In this document: piece after piece, positions 25,626-35,603 of the stretch | Position numbering within the stretch: the stretch's first letter is position 1 | Layout of the letters: each line of letters opens with the position of its first letter | NCBI GenBank assembly: GCA_947375185.1 | Contig: CANCEU010000015.1 | Span: 1-53,393, forward strand | Reading direction: 5' to 3' | Source: Chitinophagaceae bacterium | Lineage (GTDB): Bacteria; Bacteroidota; Bacteroidia; Chitinophagales; Chitinophagaceae | Length of the DNA: 53,393 nt | Program-made: the position numbers and the translations under genes | The notes under the pieces: model-generated | Databases searched by the model: none | Told to the model about the DNA's origin: nothing | The model's input: only the letters and a program-made list of their open reading frames with translations

Positions 25626-27566
25626 TTATTTTAAGACAATGGCTGACAATGCTGGCAGATCAACCGAAAGTTTAAACCATTCATTGTGCTCATCCTGTGG
25701 CTCCATTTTCAATTGTTTGTTTTGCAAATCTCCAACTCCCCAATAAGCTTTATCATCACTATTAAAAATTTCCTTCCATGCTTTATTCCCATGTACATGA
25801 ATCGGATAATCATGACGAGGCACTGGTGTCATATTAAGCACGACTATAATATCTTGCTCCCATTTTTTTGACCTACGTCTATAAGCAATAACGCCCTCTT
25901 GACGTTTATTGGTTTCTATCCATTCAAAGCCAGCAGGATCATATTGTAGTTCATAAAGCGCAGGATTACTAACTAGTAATTTATTTAATTGTTGAACACA
26001 ATTTTTCATGCCTCCATGACTTAAATGTTTTAATAAATCCCATTGAAGTTCGGTGGTATAATTCCATTCCTCGGTAGCTGCGAATTCATTTCCCATAAAC
26101 AGCAATTTAGCCCCAGGATGTGTAAACATATAAGTATACAAAAGTCTTAGGTTCGCAAATTTTTGCCATTCATCACCTGGCATTTTATAAATCATTGGAC
26201 TCTTGCCATGTACAACCTCGTCATGGCTTAATGGCAACATAAAATGTTCGTCATAATAATACATCATTGAAAATGTAAACTTATCCTGACTGCCTGATCT
26301 ATATAAAGGATCTAATTTAAAATAATCCAAGGTGTCATGCATCCAACCCATCATCCATTTCATTCCAAAACCCAATCCATCCATAAAAGTAGGCTGACTA
26401 ACGCCTGGCCAATCAGTAGCCTCCTCAGCTATTGTTTGAATTGCAGGAAAATCTCTGTACAAGGTTTCATTTAGGTCTTTGATAAATGCAATGGCTTCAA
26501 TATTACCATTGCCTCCAAATTCATTACGCTCCCATTGTCCTTCCTCCCTACTATAATCCAATTTTAACATTGAGCTAACTGCATCAACTCTTAAACCATC
26601 TATATGAAATTGATCACACCAAAAACGCGCGCTGCTAATTAAGAATGATTTTACTTCACCTCTTTTGTAATTGAAAATATAGGAATTCCAGTCAGGATGA
26701 TAGCCCTTACGCATATCTGCATATTCATAAGTATTAGCTCCATCAAACATGAATAAGCCATGACTATCGTATGGAAAATGAGAAGGCACCCAATCAATGA
26801 TTACACCAATTTCAGCATCATGAAACGCATCAACAAGTGCAGCAAATTCCTGCGGATTACCAAACCTCGAAGTGGGCGCAAAAAAACCAATGCCTTGATA
26901 CCCCCAACTACCATCAAAAGGATGTTCCATTACGGGCATAAACTCGACATGTGTAAAGCCCATCTCTTTAACATATGGAACCAATAATTTTATTAACTGA
27001 GTATATGAATTATAACTATCCTCATTGTTTTTATCTGGAAGCATCCAGCTAGCTAAATGAACCTCGTAAACTGAATAAGGCTGATCGGTACGATTACTTA
27101 CTTTTCTTTTTTCCAGCCACTTTGCATCATTCCAATCATATTGCGTATCCCATGTAATAGAAGCAGTTAATGGTCTCAATTCCCAATAATTGGAAAATGG
27201 ATCTCCCTTATCTAGTAATGCCCCCTTATATCCGTGAATATGGTATTTGTAAACCTCCCCCTTTAATACACCAGGAATAAACCCCTCCCAAATGCCAGAA
27301 CTATCTAATTTTACTTTTAAAGGATGTGTTGTTTTATTCCAATCATTAAAGTTTCCAGTAACGAAAACTGCAGTTGCATTTGGAGCCCATACGGCAAAGT
27401 AAGTACCCGCAGTTTTTAAAACTTCAATTTGATGATTCCCAAATATTTGATATAAACTATAATGTGTGCCATTTTGGAAATTTTGAATATCCGCATCCGA
27501 CATTAAGGAGTAATTCCAAACAGGTTGCTGACTATCTACAAAATTGACATCTTCGTATTTTGGCAT
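25626..27566 (-). CDS. glgB: 1,4-alpha-glucan branching enzyme (GH13)
   Basis: Introduces alpha-1,6 branches in glycogen. The 646-residue protein has an N-terminal CBM48-type domain (about 40-125, WAPNATAVFVTGNFNDW) and the GH13 barrel: WGYQGIGFFAPTSRFG (221-236), DGLRVDAVSSMLKLDY (D328 nucleophile), IAEEATDWPG (E381 likely acid/base) and LPLSHDEVVHGK (D448). The C-terminal beta domain starts near 550. It is the last gene of the glgA-glgC-MFS-GH13-glgB run; its ATG begins 2 bases after the GH13 stop. Confidence 0.96.
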   Translation of the reverse strand: MPKYEDVNFVDSQQPVWNYSLMSDADIQNFQNGTHYSLYQIFGNHQIEVLKTAGTYFAVWAPNATAVFVTGNFNDWNKTTHPLKVKLDSSGIWEGFIPGVLKGEVYKYHIHGYKGALLDKGDPFSNYWELRPLTASITWDTQYDWNDAKWLEKRKVSNRTDQPYSVYEVHLASWMLPDKNNEDSYNSYTQLIKLLVPYVKEMGFTHVEFMPVMEHPFDGSWGYQGIGFFAPTSRFGNPQEFAALVDAFHDAEIGVIIDWVPSHFPYDSHGLFMFDGANTYEYADMRKGYHPDWNSYIFNYKRGEVKSFLISSARFWCDQFHIDGLRVDAVSSMLKLDYSREEGQWERNEFGGNGNIEAIAFIKDLNETLYRDFPAIQTIAEEATDWPGVSQPTFMDGLGFGMKWMMGWMHDTLDYFKLDPLYRSGSQDKFTFSMMYYYDEHFMLPLSHDEVVHGKSPMIYKMPGDEWQKFANLRLLYTYMFTHPGAKLLFMGNEFAATEEWNYTTELQWDLLKHLSHGGMKNCVQQLNKLLVSNPALYELQYDPAGFEWIETNKRQEGVIAYRRRSKKWEQDIIVVLNMTPVPRHDYPIHVHGNKAWKEIFNSDDKAYWGVGDLQNKQLKMEPQDEHNEWFKLSVDLPALSAIVLK

Positions 27567-27568
27567 AT

Positions 27569-29416
27569 TTATTTTGTTAATTCAATAACCTGCATGCTCA
27601 TGGATGGTATTGAAAATTTAGTTCCGATTATATTCCCTGTTGTTATATCTTTTCCTCCTTTAAAATTACTTGTTCTTTCAGCATATTTAGAAAAATCAAC
27701 GATTCTATTTTTTGAATCTGTATTCATCACACACATCACTGTTTTATCCTGATCGTATCTAAAATAAACATACAAACCATCCTCGGGTAAATACTGCATC
27801 ATTTCGCCAGTTTTCAGCGCTGATGTCTTTGTTCTATAAGCACCTAAAGATTGAACATAATGTAAGAAATCTGCTTCTTCCTTAGTTAAACCTTGTTCTG
27901 TAAATGCATTTTTCTTGTCTCCTGCCCATCCCCCTGGAAAGTCAAGTCTTACCCAACCATCTGGATTGGAAATACCTTTCATTAAAACTTCAGACCCATA
28001 ATATAATTGAGGGATGCCTCGGCAGGTATACAACCAAGCATACGCCATTTTAGTTTTAGGGATACTTTCTCCCAATGAAGAATGTATACGCGTCATGTCA
28101 TGATTGTCCAAAAAGATAACATTGTTATTTGCCTTCTTATATAAAAAATCATAGGATAAAGTAGTGTACAATTTAATCACCCCATTATTCCAATTATTGG
28201 TTTCGTTTAGCGCAGGCAATATGCCGCCAAATAGCAAACTAAAATCAGAAGTCGATTTCAAATTGCTTTTAAATGGTAAGTTCAAATTATTTTCAATAAA
28301 ATAAGCTTGTGCAGCAACACCATCTACCCAACATTCGCCATAGGTAAATATTTTCGGGTATTCATCCAACAAAGCTTTATTCAAACGATTCATTACTTCA
28401 ACATTGCAATATTTGTAGGTATCCACTCTAAAAGCATCTACTCCAAAAGTTTCAACCGACCATATAGCATTTTGCGTTAAATATTTTTCAACGAAAGGAT
28501 TTTCTTGATTTACATCTGGCATTTCAGTAGTGAACCATCCGTCTATCATTCTTTTTTCATCTGACTTGGAATGATAGGGATCAAAAATAGCTTGTTCTCT
28601 GTAATGCGTTTGAGTATAAGTTGGCCATTGATGTAGCCAATTGTTATCAGGTGCGTCTTGTACCAAAAAATGAAACCTGCCAAAATGATTGTATACAACA
28701 TCTTGTACTAATTTCATGCCTTTTTTATGAAGGCTGTCGCTTAATGCTAAATATGCCTTTTCTCCTCCAAACCTTTTTTCAATGGCATAATTGTTTGTAG
28801 CCGCATAGCCATGCTCAGTTCTATCTGGCATATCATTTTCTACAACAGGCGTCATCCATAAAGTATTGGCTCCTAATTTTTGTATATAATCTAAGTGATT
28901 CGCAACTCCTTTTAAATCACCGCCGTGTCTTAAAAAAATGGAGTCCCTATTTAGTGATTGATCTTTTAGTCCAGCAACACGATCATTTGATGAATCTCCA
29001 TTACTAAATCTATCGGGCATTAAAAAATAAATCAAATCACTAGAGGACAAGCCTTGCGCGAAATTATTACCTAACCCTTTTCTTCTTTCCTTTAATGTCC
29101 ATTTTGAATTAATCTTATGATTCTGCGCATTGATAATAAATGAAACATCACCTGACTTCGCACTTTCGTCTATTAACAAATCTGCTGCCAAATAATGTCC
29201 ATTACTAAAATGATGCACTTTTTGTAAATGCACTCCGGGGTAATTGATTTGGATATTGGCATTCGTAAAATCTTCCTTAATAGATCTTACTAAAACCTGA
29301 ACCTTTTTATTTTTCATGTGCACAAACCAGTTGCTTGGATAAAACTCAACGGATTGTGCAGTAAGGGAAATACTTAAAACTAAGATGCCGAGTATTCCTA
29401 ATAATTTTTTATTCAT
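27569..29416 (-). CDS. Secreted GH13 maltodextrin hydrolase (neopullulanase/cyclomaltodextrinase type, SusA-like)
   Basis: Hydrolyses alpha-1,4 (and perhaps alpha-1,6) linkages of maltodextrins. The 615-residue protein has a Sec signal peptide (likely cleaved after TAQ near 21; no lipobox cysteine). An N-terminal cyclomaltodextrinase-type beta domain (about 22-105) precedes the barrel: MPDRFSNGDSSND (133-145), VVYNHFG, DAFRVDTYKYC (D332 nucleophile), YGECWVDG (E361) and FLDNHDMTR (D440). A short C-terminal beta domain follows. The signal peptide places it in the periplasm, so it supplies sugars to the adjacent MFS porter. It starts 9 bases after the porter stop. Confidence 0.92.
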   Translation of the reverse strand: MNKKLLGILGILVLSISLTAQSVEFYPSNWFVHMKNKKVQVLVRSIKEDFTNANIQINYPGVHLQKVHHFSNGHYLAADLLIDESAKSGDVSFIINAQNHKINSKWTLKERRKGLGNNFAQGLSSSDLIYFLMPDRFSNGDSSNDRVAGLKDQSLNRDSIFLRHGGDLKGVANHLDYIQKLGANTLWMTPVVENDMPDRTEHGYAATNNYAIEKRFGGEKAYLALSDSLHKKGMKLVQDVVYNHFGRFHFLVQDAPDNNWLHQWPTYTQTHYREQAIFDPYHSKSDEKRMIDGWFTTEMPDVNQENPFVEKYLTQNAIWSVETFGVDAFRVDTYKYCNVEVMNRLNKALLDEYPKIFTYGECWVDGVAAQAYFIENNLNLPFKSNLKSTSDFSLLFGGILPALNETNNWNNGVIKLYTTLSYDFLYKKANNNVIFLDNHDMTRIHSSLGESIPKTKMAYAWLYTCRGIPQLYYGSEVLMKGISNPDGWVRLDFPGGWAGDKKNAFTEQGLTKEEADFLHYVQSLGAYRTKTSALKTGEMMQYLPEDGLYVYFRYDQDKTVMCVMNTDSKNRIVDFSKYAERTSNFKGGKDITTGNIIGTKFSIPSMSMQVIELTK

Positions 29417-29425
29417 GACTTTTAC

Positions 29426-30778
29426 TTAGGCTTTCGCAATTTTTTCTTTGTTAGTTGTTTCTTCTTTAATAATTAATACACAAATAATACTAGCAAGTAT
29501 CAATAAGCCTCCTCCAATTTGTACCGCCATTAGTCTATCATTATGTAAAAAATTAGACATTATTTTCCCGAAAAATAATGAAGCAATAATTTCAGGTAAT
29601 ACAATAAAGAAATTAAATATGCCCATATAAATACCCATTTTTTGTTCTGGTATAAATCCAGCTAGCATAGAATACGGCATGGATAAAATAGATGCCCAAG
29701 CAATACCTACCAATCCCATACTCAAATATAAAAAATTAACATTTTGAACATAGTATACTGAGATTAATCCTATGCCACCTAACAACAAACACATTGCATG
29801 TGTATATTTTTTTCCTAACAAACCAACCCAGAAAGCAAGTGTAAAAGAAAAACCAAATGTCACCAAGTTAAGAATTGCAGATGTTGCCCCTGCATGCTCA
29901 ACACCTATAGTATACAAATCTTTAATAGATTGATTTGCACTATCGCTATCGCCATGGAATAACTGCCTTGCAACACCAGGTGTATAATAAAACCACATTA
30001 AAAATAAACCAGGCCAAGTAATAAAGTTTACTAACGCTAATCGCTTCATTTGAACAGGCATGTTTTTAATAGATTCAAATATTTCTGTTACAATAGAAAC
30101 CTTTTTTTCCTCTTTAATTTCATTAATATTTTTGGAAGGTGGATATTCTTTACTTCTCAAAATAGTATACATTACTGCTACAAAAAATACAGCGGCACCA
30201 ATATAAAATGAAAGTAAAATATTGGGAGGTATTGTGCCCACTGCACCTTGCCTTGAAACGCCAAACCATTTTACTAATAACTGCGGCAAGTAACCTGCAA
30301 TAAAAGAGGCAAGACCAATAAACATACTCTGCATTGAAAATCCAAAAGACCTTTGTTTGTCATTTAAATTATCAGCAACAAATGCTCTAAAAGGTTCCAT
30401 GGTTACGTTAATACTTGAATCCAAAATCCACAATACACCAGCTGCCATCCAAACTGTTGATGAGTTAGGCATCACAAATAAAAGGGCCGAACTTAATATA
30501 GCACCCACTAAAAAGAATGGGCGTCTTCGTCCCAACTTAGGATGCCATGTTCTATCGCTCCAATAACCAATAATGGGCTGTATAAGCAACCCAGTCATTG
30601 GTGCAGCCAGCCAAAGCCCTGGAATTTGCTCAGGCTTCGCACCTAAGAACTCATAAATAGCACTCATGTTATTCATTTGCAAACTCCAACCAAATTGGAT
30701 GCCAAAAAAACCAAAACACATATTAAATATTTGCCAAAAACTTAATTTAACTTTTTCTCCAGTATATGCTGTATTCAT
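29426..30778 (-). CDS. MFS disaccharide transporter, SLC45/maltose-type
   Basis: A 450-residue inner-membrane porter with about 12 membrane segments. The N-terminus FWQIFNMCFGFFGIQFGWSLQ, PIIGYWSDRTWHPKLGRRRPF (loop 2-3 MFS motif) and DSSINVTMEPFRAFVADNL are typical of the GPH/SLC45-like group, which in Bacteroidota mal clusters imports maltose or similar glucosides with protons. Its position between glgC and the periplasmic GH13 gene, with 18-base and 9-base gaps, supports maltose or maltodextrin import. Substrate is inferred from context only. Confidence 0.85.
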   Translation of the reverse strand: MNTAYTGEKVKLSFWQIFNMCFGFFGIQFGWSLQMNNMSAIYEFLGAKPEQIPGLWLAAPMTGLLIQPIIGYWSDRTWHPKLGRRRPFFLVGAILSSALLFVMPNSSTVWMAAGVLWILDSSINVTMEPFRAFVADNLNDKQRSFGFSMQSMFIGLASFIAGYLPQLLVKWFGVSRQGAVGTIPPNILLSFYIGAAVFFVAVMYTILRSKEYPPSKNINEIKEEKKVSIVTEIFESIKNMPVQMKRLALVNFITWPGLFLMWFYYTPGVARQLFHGDSDSANQSIKDLYTIGVEHAGATSAILNLVTFGFSFTLAFWVGLLGKKYTHAMCLLLGGIGLISVYYVQNVNFLYLSMGLVGIAWASILSMPYSMLAGFIPEQKMGIYMGIFNFFIVLPEIIASLFFGKIMSNFLHNDRLMAVQIGGGLLILASIICVLIIKEETTNKEKIAKA

Positions 30779-30796
30779 ATTGTTATTTTCTTAAAA

Positions 30797-32080
30797 TTAT
30801 ATTACGAAACCATTAGGTATCACCGCTCCTTTTTTTATTACCACAATACCATCCTTAATGGTATACAATGGATGATCCATTTTTTCTAAATGTGCCCCAC
30901 CTCTAATCACAACATCATTGCCGATTGAACAATTTTTATCAACTATCGCATCTTCAATTACACAGTTTTCACCAATACCTAATATAGGTGCTCCTTTTTG
31001 ATTTTTAGCATTGATTTGCTCAATTGTTTCATAATAATCACAACCCATTATATAGGATTTTTTGATAACGGTACCTTTCCCAATTCGAGAACGAATTCCT
31101 ACTACCGACTTTGTAATGGATGCAGCATGAATAATAGAGCCTTCCGCTACAATAGCTTGATTTATTTGAGTGCCACTAATTTTAGCAGGTGGCAACATTC
31201 TTGAACGTGTATAAATAGTCTGTGCACTGTCAAATAAATTGAATGGTGGTATTTCATCGGTCAATGCAATATTTGCTTCAAAGAAAGAATAGATATTTCC
31301 AATATCTGTCCAGTAGCCATCATATTGATAACTGATTACTTTGTAATGAGCAATGGAATCAGGAATAATTTCTTTTCCAAAATCTGTTGCATTTGCGTGC
31401 ACTTCATTTAATAATTTATATAGAATATCTTTATTAAATACATATATACCCATGGAAGCTAAATAGTTTCGCCCTTGCCCTTTCATAGCATCACCTGTGT
31501 CACTTGTCCACTCGGGCAATAATTCTTTTTTCGGTTTTTCAATAAAGGAAGTAATTACATTATCATCGTCCGATTTTAAAATGCCAAATTCAGGTGCTTC
31601 TCTTTCTCCTACAGGAATAGTTGCAATGGATAAAGCCGCGCCACTTTTCTTATGCGCATCAATCATTTTACTAAAATCCATTTGATACAATTGGTCACCA
31701 CTTAAAATTAAAACATATTCAAAATCCATTTTGTCTAAATGCCTTAGCGATTGTCTTACCGCATCGGCTGTGCCTTGGAACCATCCTGGATTGTCAGGTG
31801 TTTGCTCTGCTGCTAAAATATCAACAAAGCCTGAACTAAAAGCACTAAAGTGATAAGTGTTTTTAATATGCTGATTTAAGGAAGCCGAATTAAACTGAGT
31901 TAATACAAAAATTCTATTCAAATTCGAATTGATACAATTGCTAATAGGAATATCTACTAAACGATATTTTCCAGCAATCGGCACTGCAGGTTTTGATCTG
32001 CGAGCAGTTAATGGAGAAAGTCTTGAGCCTGCTCCACCACCAAGTATGATTGAAACTGTTTCTTTTGCAAAACTTGACAT
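30797..32080 (-). CDS. glgC: Glucose-1-phosphate adenylyltransferase
   Basis: Makes ADP-glucose from glucose 1-phosphate and ATP, the committed step of glycogen synthesis. The 427-residue protein has the nucleotide loop LGGGAGSRLSPLTARRSKPAVPIAG (near 13-37), LSGDQLYQMD, SFIEKP and YWTDIGNI. The C-terminal left-handed beta-helix (about 300-427) carries allosteric sites in this family. It lies 16 bases after glgA and 18 before the MFS gene. Confidence 0.96.
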   Translation of the reverse strand: MSSFAKETVSIILGGGAGSRLSPLTARRSKPAVPIAGKYRLVDIPISNCINSNLNRIFVLTQFNSASLNQHIKNTYHFSAFSSGFVDILAAEQTPDNPGWFQGTADAVRQSLRHLDKMDFEYVLILSGDQLYQMDFSKMIDAHKKSGAALSIATIPVGEREAPEFGILKSDDDNVITSFIEKPKKELLPEWTSDTGDAMKGQGRNYLASMGIYVFNKDILYKLLNEVHANATDFGKEIIPDSIAHYKVISYQYDGYWTDIGNIYSFFEANIALTDEIPPFNLFDSAQTIYTRSRMLPPAKISGTQINQAIVAEGSIIHAASITKSVVGIRSRIGKGTVIKKSYIMGCDYYETIEQINAKNQKGAPILGIGENCVIEDAIVDKNCSIGNDVVIRGGAHLEKMDHPLYTIKDGIVVIKKGAVIPNGFVI

Positions 32081-32096
32081 GTATTATAATTTATTT

Positions 32097-33512
32097 TTAA
32101 ACAATGGATTGATATACTTTTTTATAATCTGCAACTACTGACTCCCAACTATGATCAATTGACATGCAATGAGCAATCATTTTAGCCATTTTATTTTTAT
32201 CCTTATATACTTCAATTGCTCTTTCAATAGAGTAAACGATATCTGATTCTGTTGCATGTAAAAAGCGAATTCCAAAACCATTTTCATCTCCCATGTCAAC
32301 CACAGTATCATGCAAGCCTCCTGTATCCCGCACCATTGGAATAGTACCGTAACGCAATGCATACATTTGATTCAAACCACATGGCTCTACCCTACTTGGC
32401 ATCAGCAAAAAGTCAGCTGCAGCATATGCTTCATGTCCTGTCTTTTCATCATACCCAATAAATGTATTGTAATCTCCTGGATACAATTGCACTAAATAAT
32501 TTAAAGCGGATTCAACGGCGGTATCTCCAGCACCAATAATTAAAAAGTTTGCTCCGCAATTGGTTTTATCCAAAGCATGTTGAATAGCGCCAGGCAAAAC
32601 ATCCGCTGCTTTTTCTCCCACTAATCTCCCAATAAACACAATCAAAGGTTTGTCAAAATTTAAATGATACCTAGTGCAAATTGCTTCCTTATTTTTTCGT
32701 TTACCTTCAATAACATCTTTTGAATTATAATGAAACAATACCATTGGGTCCGTTGATGCATTCCACAATTCAACATCAATTCCATTTAAAATACCTATAC
32801 ACTTTGACTGCTCACTTTCAAATAATGATTCCAAACCATTAGATAACACTTTAAGTTCATGCATATAAGTTGGACTCACTGTTGTAACCTTATCAGCGCA
32901 TTTTATAGCGGTTGCCAAAGGATTAATACTACCATTCCATTCTAACAATCCACGTTTCCACAAGTCCCATCTAGGTATTAAAATACTTTTATCCCAACCC
33001 ATTGCCCCATGATATTGTGCATTATGGATGGTCAGCACCGTTTTTATGTTTTGTAATTTTTGATAATCATAACAATGCTTCATCATAAAAGGAACTAAAC
33101 CTGCTTGATGATCATGGCAATGTATAATATCAGGTTGTTGTGCCCAATTGCATAACCAATTAATTACAGCAATTTGAAATCCAATGAATCTATCATTGTC
33201 ATCGGCATATCCATATATTTTGGGTCTATCTAATAATCCATTAATATCTACCAAAAACAAATCAAAACCTAGTACACTATTTTTTAATTTAATAATAGTA
33301 TAATCAAAAAACCATTCCCCTAAATTCGTATTCCCTTTATAATGAACCTCCCATTCCTGTTTTTCAAGAAAAGGTGTTTTGTACATAGGCATTACCACAA
33401 CCGCCTTATCGCCACATTTGTTTTGATACTTAGGAAGCGCGCCAACTACATCACCTAACCCTCCAGCTTTAGCCATAGGATAACATTCCGCACTAATATG
33501 AACTATGGTCAT
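32097..33512 (-). CDS. glgA: Glycogen synthase (ADP-glucose type, GT5)
   Basis: Elongates alpha-1,4 glucan from ADP-glucose. The 471-residue protein shows the N-terminal ISAECYPMAKAGGLGDVVGALP motif (KxGGL, substrate loop). The C-terminal GT-B half has FIGRLVGEKAADVLP and PSRVEPCGLNQMYALRYGTIPMVRDTGGLHDTV (the E-x7-E region). It is the first gene of the five-gene run. The 144-base gap to the divergent sugar porter contains ATCGA inverted and CGATTA direct repeats that could bind a regulator. A TATTTTG sequence 27 nt upstream is an imperfect -7 box. Confidence 0.96.
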   Translation of the reverse strand: MTIVHISAECYPMAKAGGLGDVVGALPKYQNKCGDKAVVVMPMYKTPFLEKQEWEVHYKGNTNLGEWFFDYTIIKLKNSVLGFDLFLVDINGLLDRPKIYGYADDNDRFIGFQIAVINWLCNWAQQPDIIHCHDHQAGLVPFMMKHCYDYQKLQNIKTVLTIHNAQYHGAMGWDKSILIPRWDLWKRGLLEWNGSINPLATAIKCADKVTTVSPTYMHELKVLSNGLESLFESEQSKCIGILNGIDVELWNASTDPMVLFHYNSKDVIEGKRKNKEAICTRYHLNFDKPLIVFIGRLVGEKAADVLPGAIQHALDKTNCGANFLIIGAGDTAVESALNYLVQLYPGDYNTFIGYDEKTGHEAYAAADFLLMPSRVEPCGLNQMYALRYGTIPMVRDTGGLHDTVVDMGDENGFGIRFLHATESDIVYSIERAIEVYKDKNKMAKMIAHCMSIDHSWESVVADYKKVYQSIV

Positions 33513-33620
33513 GGGATTTGTGAATTTGCATTCAATTTACAAAATACTCACTACAATACCAACCCCCATTTTTTAGGACTAAAATTGAAGTTTTAATATA
33601 TATTTTAAGTATTTTACGCT

Positions 33621-33645
33621 ATCGATTTTCGATTAACGATTAAAC
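33621..33645. promoter_or_regulatory. Possible operator between glgA and the FHS porter
   Basis: ATCGA-TTT-TCGAT inverted repeat (33621-33633) followed by two further CGATTA-like copies (TCGATTA, ACGATTA). It lies 12-36 nt before the porter ATG, in the shared region of two divergent sugar transcription units. Function as an operator is inference. Confidence 0.3.
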
Positions 33646-33656
33646 TAACGAATGTT

Positions 33657-35558
33657 ATGAGCCAAACAAAACAGCCCACCAATACGGGCGCGTTATCAAC
33701 CCTTATTGTGGTTTTCTTTTTTTGGGGATTTATTGCATCTAGTAATAGTGTATTTATCCCATTTTGTAAACACAAATTTCATTTAGACCAATTCCAAAGC
33801 CAGCTGGTAGACTTCGCATTCTACCTTGCATACTATCTTGGCGCATTAGGCCTATTTGCCTATGGAGCATTTGGAGGAAAAGATTTGGTAGGCAAATGGG
33901 GGTATAAAAAAAGTATCATTTATGGATTATTATTTTCAGCAATTGGCGCTGTTGCCATGATCATTGCTGTTAATGCAAATACTTTCGCAGGAATGCTAGT
34001 TGGATTATTCATAGTTGCACTAGGATTTTCATTACAACAAACTGCCGCACAACCATTCGCTATTGCACTTGGAGATGAGAGCACTGGTGCAAGCCGTGTA
34101 AATTTAGCCGGGGGAATCAATTCATTTGGTACCACTATTGGACCAATTGTTGTAGCCTTTGCATTATTTGGAAGCACTGCTGCTATTACAGATAAAGACA
34201 TTGAAACCTTACCACTAAGCAAGGTTATTTTATTATATTCAGCAGTTGGTGCCTTATTTTTAATCGCAGCCGCTTTATTTAAGTTCTCTAAAAAAGTGCC
34301 AGCAGGAATCAATGAAGAGAAAATAGAACCTGCTAATAAAGCACTTAAATTGTTATTAATTATTACAGGTTTTTTAATCATTGCCTTTACCCCTGTATTT
34401 AAAAGTTATACTTCAACAGAAGCAATTACAATTTATAATAATCAGAAAACTATTGATGTTCAAAACGAAATAGTAACAAAAAGTAGTAAACAAATTTCCT
34501 TATTACAAAATGTGAAAGAGGACGCTTTGAATAAAAAATTAGATTCTTTAGTAAGTGCAAAAACTGCTTTTACAAAATCAGATAGCATTCAACTAACAAG
34601 TATTGCAAGTGCGAAAGCCACAATTGCGCCACTTCAATCCGAAAATGACCAATTAAGTCACCCACTAGAAACAACAAGAATGAAATGGCTTTTATTGGCA
34701 TTAGGCGTAGTCGTTTTTGGGCTATTATATGCCAATTTTGCAGCACAGAAAAATGAAAATGGGTGGGGTGCTATGAAATACCCTCAATTAGTTTTAGGTA
34801 TGCTTGCCATATTTGTTTATGTAGGTGTTGAAGTTGCCATCGGCTCTAATTTAGGAGAATTATTAAAGCAAGTTGATTTCGGAAGTATCCCTTCTTCTAA
34901 AATTGCTCCTTACATTTCTATATATTGGGGAAGTATGATGATTGGTCGTTGGACAGGTGCTATTGCTGCATTTGAATTCAAAAAATCCACAAACCAGATT
35001 TTAACTTTCATTGTACCTATCGTTGCATTCGGCATCATTATTGGTATTAATAGTATTGCCAAATATGACATGAGTCCACTATACATGTATATTGTTTGCG
35101 TAGCAATTCAAATTATCGCATTTTTCTTGAGTCAAAATAAACCTGCAAAAACATTAATGATTTTTAGCTTAGTAGGAATCATCGCAATGTTAATTGGAAT
35201 ATTCACAACGGGTAATATTGCAGTATATGCTTTCTTGACAGGAGGTATTGCATGTTCAATAATGTGGCCTTCTATTTTCGCATTGTCAGTTGCAGGTTTA
35301 GGAAAATATACAACTCAAGGTGCTGCATTTTTAATTATGATGATTTTAGGGGGCGGTATTATTCCTCCAATTCAGGGAAAATTATCCGACTATCTTCAAT
35401 CATCTCATTTAGATAAGCCAGGATATGGAATTCATCAATCATTTTGGGTTCCAGTTATTTGCTTTACTTATATATTAATATTTGCAATAGCAGTAAAAGG
35501 AATTTTAAAGAAGCAAGGTATTAATTATGAAGAAGCTGAAGCTAAAGGTGGTCACTAA
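33657..35558 (+). CDS. FHS-type (fucose/glucose/galactose-like) sugar:proton porter with a large central insert
   Basis: A major-facilitator protein of the FHS group: GALSTLIVVFFFWGFIASSNSVF at the N-terminus, QSQLVDFAFYLAYYLGALG, ALGFSLQQTAAQPFAIALGD and GGINSFGTTIGPIVV. It is followed by a ROK glucokinase, so glucose is the likely substrate. At 633 residues it is some 200 longer than the usual 420-440. The extra part includes a membrane helix (about 229-247), a polar helix-rich stretch (about 248-342) and another membrane helix (about 343-362) between the two six-helix halves. By topology the polar stretch should lie in the periplasm. The reading frame is intact. Confidence 0.85.
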   Translation: MSQTKQPTNTGALSTLIVVFFFWGFIASSNSVFIPFCKHKFHLDQFQSQLVDFAFYLAYYLGALGLFAYGAFGGKDLVGKWGYKKSIIYGLLFSAIGAVAMIIAVNANTFAGMLVGLFIVALGFSLQQTAAQPFAIALGDESTGASRVNLAGGINSFGTTIGPIVVAFALFGSTAAITDKDIETLPLSKVILLYSAVGALFLIAAALFKFSKKVPAGINEEKIEPANKALKLLLIITGFLIIAFTPVFKSYTSTEAITIYNNQKTIDVQNEIVTKSSKQISLLQNVKEDALNKKLDSLVSAKTAFTKSDSIQLTSIASAKATIAPLQSENDQLSHPLETTRMKWLLLALGVVVFGLLYANFAAQKNENGWGAMKYPQLVLGMLAIFVYVGVEVAIGSNLGELLKQVDFGSIPSSKIAPYISIYWGSMMIGRWTGAIAAFEFKKSTNQILTFIVPIVAFGIIIGINSIAKYDMSPLYMYIVCVAIQIIAFFLSQNKPAKTLMIFSLVGIIAMLIGIFTTGNIAVYAFLTGGIACSIMWPSIFALSVAGLGKYTTQGAAFLIMMILGGGIIPPIQGKLSDYLQSSHLDKPGYGIHQSFWVPVICFTYILIFAIAVKGILKKQGINYEEAEAKGGH

Positions 35559-35603
35559 TTAGGTTGTACGTTATTTAAATTGATAAAAAATAAAATTAAC
35601 ATC

